Shown in pieces: positions 34,364-37,799 of a stretch of 37,799 nt of DNA. The stretch lies in the NCBI GenBank assembly GCA_013823135.1, contig PNLP01000066.1:1-37799 (forward strand), read 5' to 3'. Source of the stretch: Planctomycetaceae bacterium (GTDB lineage: Bacteria; Planctomycetota; Planctomycetia; Gemmatales; Gemmataceae). Each line of letters starts with the position of its first letter. Position 1 is the stretch's first letter. A program made the position numbers and the translations under genes. A model generated the notes under the pieces. The model saw only the letters and a program-made list of their open reading frames with translations, did not search any database and was not told the origin of the DNA.

Positions 34364-37300
34364 ATGTCTGGGCACGAAGAAATTATCCTGAAGACGGTTC
34401 GCGACGCTGACCGCGGCCGCCGAAACCTCACGGCGTTGGCGGGCCACCTCGGCGTGAAGCCGTTCAGCGACATCATCGGACCAATTGCTCGGTTGCTGCC
34501 ACGAACCGCCGACCCGGACATGGCGTTGAACAACCTCGAACGGCTGTTCGCGCAACCTGTTGCCAGGCAACAACTCTCGCACCTTCTCGAATCGCGGGCC
34601 CGCGGCCTCGACGCCGTTCTCCAGTTGCTTGCCACCTCGCAGTTCTTTGCCGACACGCTTACCACGTATCCCGAGTTCCTCGATTCCGTGCGGGCCGCGC
34701 CGCGCCGGAGTCCGTCCACAGCAGAGTTGACGGGGGAACTCCGTGGTGAGGTGGATGCTTGCGGCGACGAACCGGCCGTGCTCCGCGCGTTCCGGCGATT
34801 CCGGAACCGGCACACGCTGCGAATCGGGATCAACGATGTGATCCGTGACCGGCCACTCGAAGAGGTGACTCGGGAACTCGCCCGCGTCGCGGATTCGTCG
34901 ATCGAGGTTGCATTGCAACACGCGATGCGGACCGTTGGGAGCCGTTTCGGAACGCCGACTGGGCCCGAGGGAGAAGCCGCACAAATCACCGCGCTGGCGT
35001 TCGGCAAGCTCGGTGGCGACGAACTGAACTACTCCAGCGACATTGACCTGATGTTCGTCTACGACCACGACGGCGAAACCGTTGGCCGGCGAACCGGCGT
35101 CTCGAACGGCGAGTTCTTCACCCGCGTTGTGCAGGATGTGGTTCGCATTCTCCACACGCCGACCGACCGTGGATTCGCGTACCGGGTGGACCTCCGGTTG
35201 CGACCCGAGGGGAACCGCGGCCCGCTCGCACGCAGCATGGCCAGCACGCTGAGTTACTACGACACCATGGGCCGCACCTGGGAACGGCAGGCACTCATCA
35301 AGCTCCGGCATGTCGCGGGCAACGCAGTCCTGGCTCGCGAGTTCGTGCGGGCTGTCGAACCGTTCGTGTACCGGAAGTATTTCAGCTTCGCGGAAATCAA
35401 CGAGGTGAAGGCGCTGAAACGGCAGATGGAACAGCGGGCCGGTCGCACCGGACCGAGCAAGGGCGAGGCTTCCAGCCTCGAAATCCCGGCCGACGTGAAG
35501 ACCGGCCGTGGCGGCATCCGCGACATCGAGTACACCGTACAGTTCCTGCAATTGCTCAACGGTGGCGATCTGCCGGCGGTGCGTCAACGGAACACGCTTC
35601 TGGCCCTGGAATCGCTGGAAATCGCCGGCTGCCTCACGCCCCAGGAAACCTACATTCTTTCGGATGCGTACCGCTTCCTCCGCAAGACTGAACACCGATT
35701 GCAATTGCTGTTCGACCTGCACACGCACAAACTCCCCGCCGCACCCGAGGAGTTGCGGAAGCTCGCACTGCGGATGGGCTACGCTCAGCGAAGTCAGGAG
35801 CCGGGAATCAGGAGTCAGGAATCGGATCTCGCTTCTCAGACACCCGACACCCGACTCCCGGCTCCCGACTCCCGACTCCTGACTCCTCAGAAAAGGTCGC
35901 CCCTTGACGAATATGAATCGGCCCCGCCGGCGATCGACACACGCGATCTGCTCGTCGATCCGCTGGATCAGTTCATCAAGGATCTGCAAAACAAAACGAA
36001 CCAGGATCGCATTATCCTGAACCACCTGCTCCACCAGACATTCGCGGACGCAGGCAGCAACTCGGAGCCCGAAGCCGACCTGATTCTCGACCCCGACCCG
36101 GACGAAGCCACGGTGCGGTCGGTTCTCGGCCGATACCCCTTCAAGGACGTGCCGAAGGCGTTCACCAATCTCTCGCAACTGGCACGCGAATCGGTGCCGT
36201 TCCTGTCCGCACGCAGATGTCGGCACTTCCTCGCCAGCATCGCGCCGCAACTCCTCCGTGCCGTCGCCGAGACGCCCGACCCCGACGAGGCACTCACCCA
36301 GCTCGAACGCGTCTCGGTTTCGCTCGGTGCCAAGGCGGTGTTGTGGGAGTTGTTCAGTGTCAATCCGCCGAGTTTGAAGCTGTACGTCGATCTGTGTGCC
36401 GGCAGTCCGTTCCTCTCGGGTTTGCTCATCAACAACCCAGGGATGATCGACGAGTTGCTGGATAGCCTTGTGCTCGATCAACCGCGAACGGCTGAGGAAC
36501 TGCGAGCAGAACTGGCTGAACTCTGCCGTGGCGCGAGCGACCCGGACCCAATCTTGCACAGCTTCCAGGACAAGGAATTCCTTCGCATCGGCGTCGGCGA
36601 CCTGCTCGGCAAGGTGGACGTGCGGCAGACCACCGCGGCGCTTTCCGACGTGGCCGACACCGTGTTGAATCAGGTCGTCGAGTTGGTGGAACCCGAAGTG
36701 CGATCCCGCTGGGGAAACCCTCGAGCGCGGAACGCGGAATGCGGAACGCGGAATGAAATCCGCGGAGAAGAAACACTGGCAGAGTCGTCGTCTTTTACTC
36801 CGAATTCCGAATTCCGAATTCCGAATTGCAGGTACGCGTTGCTTGGGCTCGGGAAACTTGGCGGGCGTGAGATCAGCTATCACAGCGACCTCGATTTGCT
36901 GCTTGTTTACGAGGTCGATGGCACGACTGATACCGGTGAATCGAACGCACAATTCTTCACGGAACTGGCGCAGAAGATCATCCGCACCACCTCGCGGATG
37001 GGGCCGATGGGCCGGCTTTACGCGGTGGACATGCGACTGCGGCCCACCGGCAAGTCGGGGAATCTCGTCCTTCCGCTCGCCGAGTTTCATCGCTATTTCA
37101 GCGGGTCGGGGTGTCAGTTGTGGGAACGTCAATCGCTCTCGCGGGCACGTGTGGTGCGGGGCGATGCCGCGTTCGCCACGGAAGTGACCGATGCAATCCG
37201 CACGGCGATGCTCGGCAAGCCGTGGTGCCCGGAACTGGCCGACGAGATTCGCGGAATGCGGCAAAAGCTGGAAGTCACGGCAAACCCCCGCAGCTTGAAA

Positions 37301-37678
37301 CGCGGACCGGGCGGGATTGTCGATGTCGAGTTCGTGGTGCAACTGCTCCAGTTGAAGTACGGGCCTTCGCACCCGGACGTGCTGAAGTCGAACGTCTGGG
37401 ACTCGCTCGATTCCCTGGAGACTGCGGGACTGCTCCCTCCCCACGACGCGACCGCCCTTCGTGCGGGTTACGCTTTCCTGCGACTGGTTGAAGCACGGTT
37501 GCGAATCGTGACCGACCGCCCGTTGACGGAGATTCCCGAGAACGCCGGGGATCTGGCCAAACTCGCTCACCGCCTGGGGTTCGATTCGCCCGGGAAGTTC
37601 CTCGCGGAGATGAAACGAATCACCGCCGACGTGCGTGCCCGCTACCAGGCCATCACGACCCGCGAGCGGGGGAGCTAG
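34364..37678 (+). CDS. glnE: Bifunctional glutamine synthetase adenylyltransferase/deadenylase, with two in-frame repeat insertions
   Basis: This 1104-residue enzyme adds and removes AMP on glutamine synthetase in response to nitrogen status. The two nucleotidyltransferase cores are intact: N-terminal FGKLGGDELNYSSDIDLMF at about 212-230 (deadenylase) and C-terminal LGLGKLGGREISYHSDLDL at about 827-845 (adenylylase). GlnE is usually about 950 residues; part of the excess is explained by two heptamer-repeat insertions, at about residues 477-509 and 789-823, each keeping the frame. The second lies just before the first strand of the C-terminal core. No Shine-Dalgarno sequence is obvious; the start was chosen by the family N-terminus. 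No glnA or glnB gene is nearby. Confidence 0.94.
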   Translation: MSGHEEIILKTVRDADRGRRNLTALAGHLGVKPFSDIIGPIARLLPRTADPDMALNNLERLFAQPVARQQLSHLLESRARGLDAVLQLLATSQFFADTLTTYPEFLDSVRAAPRRSPSTAELTGELRGEVDACGDEPAVLRAFRRFRNRHTLRIGINDVIRDRPLEEVTRELARVADSSIEVALQHAMRTVGSRFGTPTGPEGEAAQITALAFGKLGGDELNYSSDIDLMFVYDHDGETVGRRTGVSNGEFFTRVVQDVVRILHTPTDRGFAYRVDLRLRPEGNRGPLARSMASTLSYYDTMGRTWERQALIKLRHVAGNAVLAREFVRAVEPFVYRKYFSFAEINEVKALKRQMEQRAGRTGPSKGEASSLEIPADVKTGRGGIRDIEYTVQFLQLLNGGDLPAVRQRNTLLALESLEIAGCLTPQETYILSDAYRFLRKTEHRLQLLFDLHTHKLPAAPEELRKLALRMGYAQRSQEPGIRSQESDLASQTPDTRLPAPDSRLLTPQKRSPLDEYESAPPAIDTRDLLVDPLDQFIKDLQNKTNQDRIILNHLLHQTFADAGSNSEPEADLILDPDPDEATVRSVLGRYPFKDVPKAFTNLSQLARESVPFLSARRCRHFLASIAPQLLRAVAETPDPDEALTQLERVSVSLGAKAVLWELFSVNPPSLKLYVDLCAGSPFLSGLLINNPGMIDELLDSLVLDQPRTAEELRAELAELCRGASDPDPILHSFQDKEFLRIGVGDLLGKVDVRQTTAALSDVADTVLNQVVELVEPEVRSRWGNPRARNAECGTRNEIRGEETLAESSSFTPNSEFRIPNCRYALLGLGKLGGREISYHSDLDLLLVYEVDGTTDTGESNAQFFTELAQKIIRTTSRMGPMGRLYAVDMRLRPTGKSGNLVLPLAEFHRYFSGSGCQLWERQSLSRARVVRGDAAFATEVTDAIRTAMLGKPWCPELADEIRGMRQKLEVTANPRSLKRGPGGIVDVEFVVQLLQLKYGPSHPDVLKSNVWDSLDSLETAGLLPPHDATALRAGYAFLRLVEARLRIVTDRPLTEIPENAGDLAKLAHRLGFDSPGKFLAEMKRITADVRARYQAITTRERGS
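35792..35890. repeat. Heptamer-pair element 1 inside glnE
   Basis: The left arm has about five 7-nt units (GTCAGGA, GCCGGGA, ATCAGGA, GTCAGGA, ATCGGAT) from 35793. The right arm has seven complementary-type units (GACACCC, GACACCC, GACTCCC, GGCTCCC, GACTCCC, GACTCCT, GACTCCT) from 35839 to 35887. The arms can form an imperfect hairpin around a short spacer. The element has no stop in the glnE frame; the span of about 99 nt equals 33 codons, although its exact ends are uncertain. Confidence 0.85.
36727..36831. repeat. Heptamer-pair element 2 inside glnE
   Basis: The left arm has four 7-nt units alternating GCGGAAC and GCGGAAT (36727-36754). The right arm has ACTCCGA, three ATTCCGA units and ATTGCAG (36797-36831). 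A spacer of about 42 nt lies between. The arms are of complementary type (CGGAAT facing ATTCCG). No stop codon occurs in the glnE frame. The span is about 105 nt, again a multiple of three with uncertain edges. Confidence 0.85.
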
Positions 37679-37799
37679 TGGGCCGTCGAAATGATCCGCG
37701 AACAATTCCGTTCTGTGTGAATTAACGGGTTCCTTCGAACCAACTGCGGCCGTCTGCGATTTGGCCAGCCGTTCGGCTCGGCCCCAGCGAGATATGAGA
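37679..37799. other. Window end after glnE, no gene seen
   Basis: The last 121 nt show no coding start or strong terminator. A weak hairpin, GGTTC-CTTC-GAACC, lies near 37729-37742. Confidence 0.4.

Noticed and set aside
35792..36831. Heptamer arrays as a CRISPR array
   Set aside because: Units are 7 nt without spacers and occur as facing pairs; no cas genes.
35792..36831. glnE as a pseudogene because of the repeat insertions
   Set aside because: The frame is open throughout and both catalytic cores are intact on both sides of the insertions.
33146..37705. Very long open frame (about 1500 codons) on the minus strand across rfbB and glnE
   Set aside because: It lies antisense to glnE, whose plus-strand product has clear family motifs. 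Stop-free antisense frames are expected at this G+C content; no domain is recognisable over the antisense part.

Overview
The window is a dense, high-GC chromosomal segment with no rRNA, tRNA, CRISPR array, integrase or transposase that I could see. The gene set points to a planctomycete, most likely a Gemmata-like bacterium (Gemmataceae). It has three eukaryote-type Ser/Thr kinases, two with a transmembrane helix and leucine-rich repeats. It also has an ECF sigma factor next to a kinase, a tricorn-like protease, a secreted PQQ-type beta-propeller, Tat-exported squalene-cyclase-fold proteins, an Uma2 nuclease, and many palindromic intergenic repeats. The assignment is an inference from gene content, not from a marker gene.

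Layout: 1-496 is gene-free and full of nested inverted repeats. 497-4529 holds a tricorn-like protease (minus) divergent from a Nudix hydrolase (plus). 4605-10463 is a minus-strand run: secreted uncharacterised protein, multi-PAS hybrid histidine kinase, PQQ propeller protein, and alpha/beta-hydrolase. 10672-13852 is plus-strand: a stand-alone Clp-N protein, then two tandem paralogous Tat-exported alpha/alpha-toroid proteins. 13911-17363 is minus: Uma2 nuclease, soluble Ser/Thr kinase, M32 carboxypeptidase. 17422-22556 is plus: mnmE, ECF sigma factor, receptor-like kinase. 22729-30844 is minus: argA, a 1606-residue LRR kinase, and ilvB. trxB (plus) diverges from argA. rfbB-rfbA (minus) follow, and glnE (plus) closes the window.

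Housekeeping functions (tRNA modification, arginine and branched-chain amino-acid synthesis, redox, dTDP-sugar synthesis, nitrogen regulation) are interleaved with lineage-specific signalling genes. Few true operons are evident: rfbB-rfbA (26 nt gap) and PQQ-protein/esterase (52 nt gap, with a hairpin inside) are the best.

The most unusual content is repetitive DNA inside and beside housekeeping genes. (i) Arrays of 7-nt units in facing pairs lie twice inside the glnE reading frame and once in both 5' leaders of the divergent argA/trxB pair. (ii) A 75-nt palindromic element is inserted in frame in the G domain of MnmE, and relatives of it lie between genes at about 5391 and 9531. (iii) All four convergent gene junctions carry a strong hairpin. 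The resemblance to Rickettsia palindromic elements and to cyanobacterial heptanucleotide repeats is drawn from general knowledge; their mechanism here is unknown.
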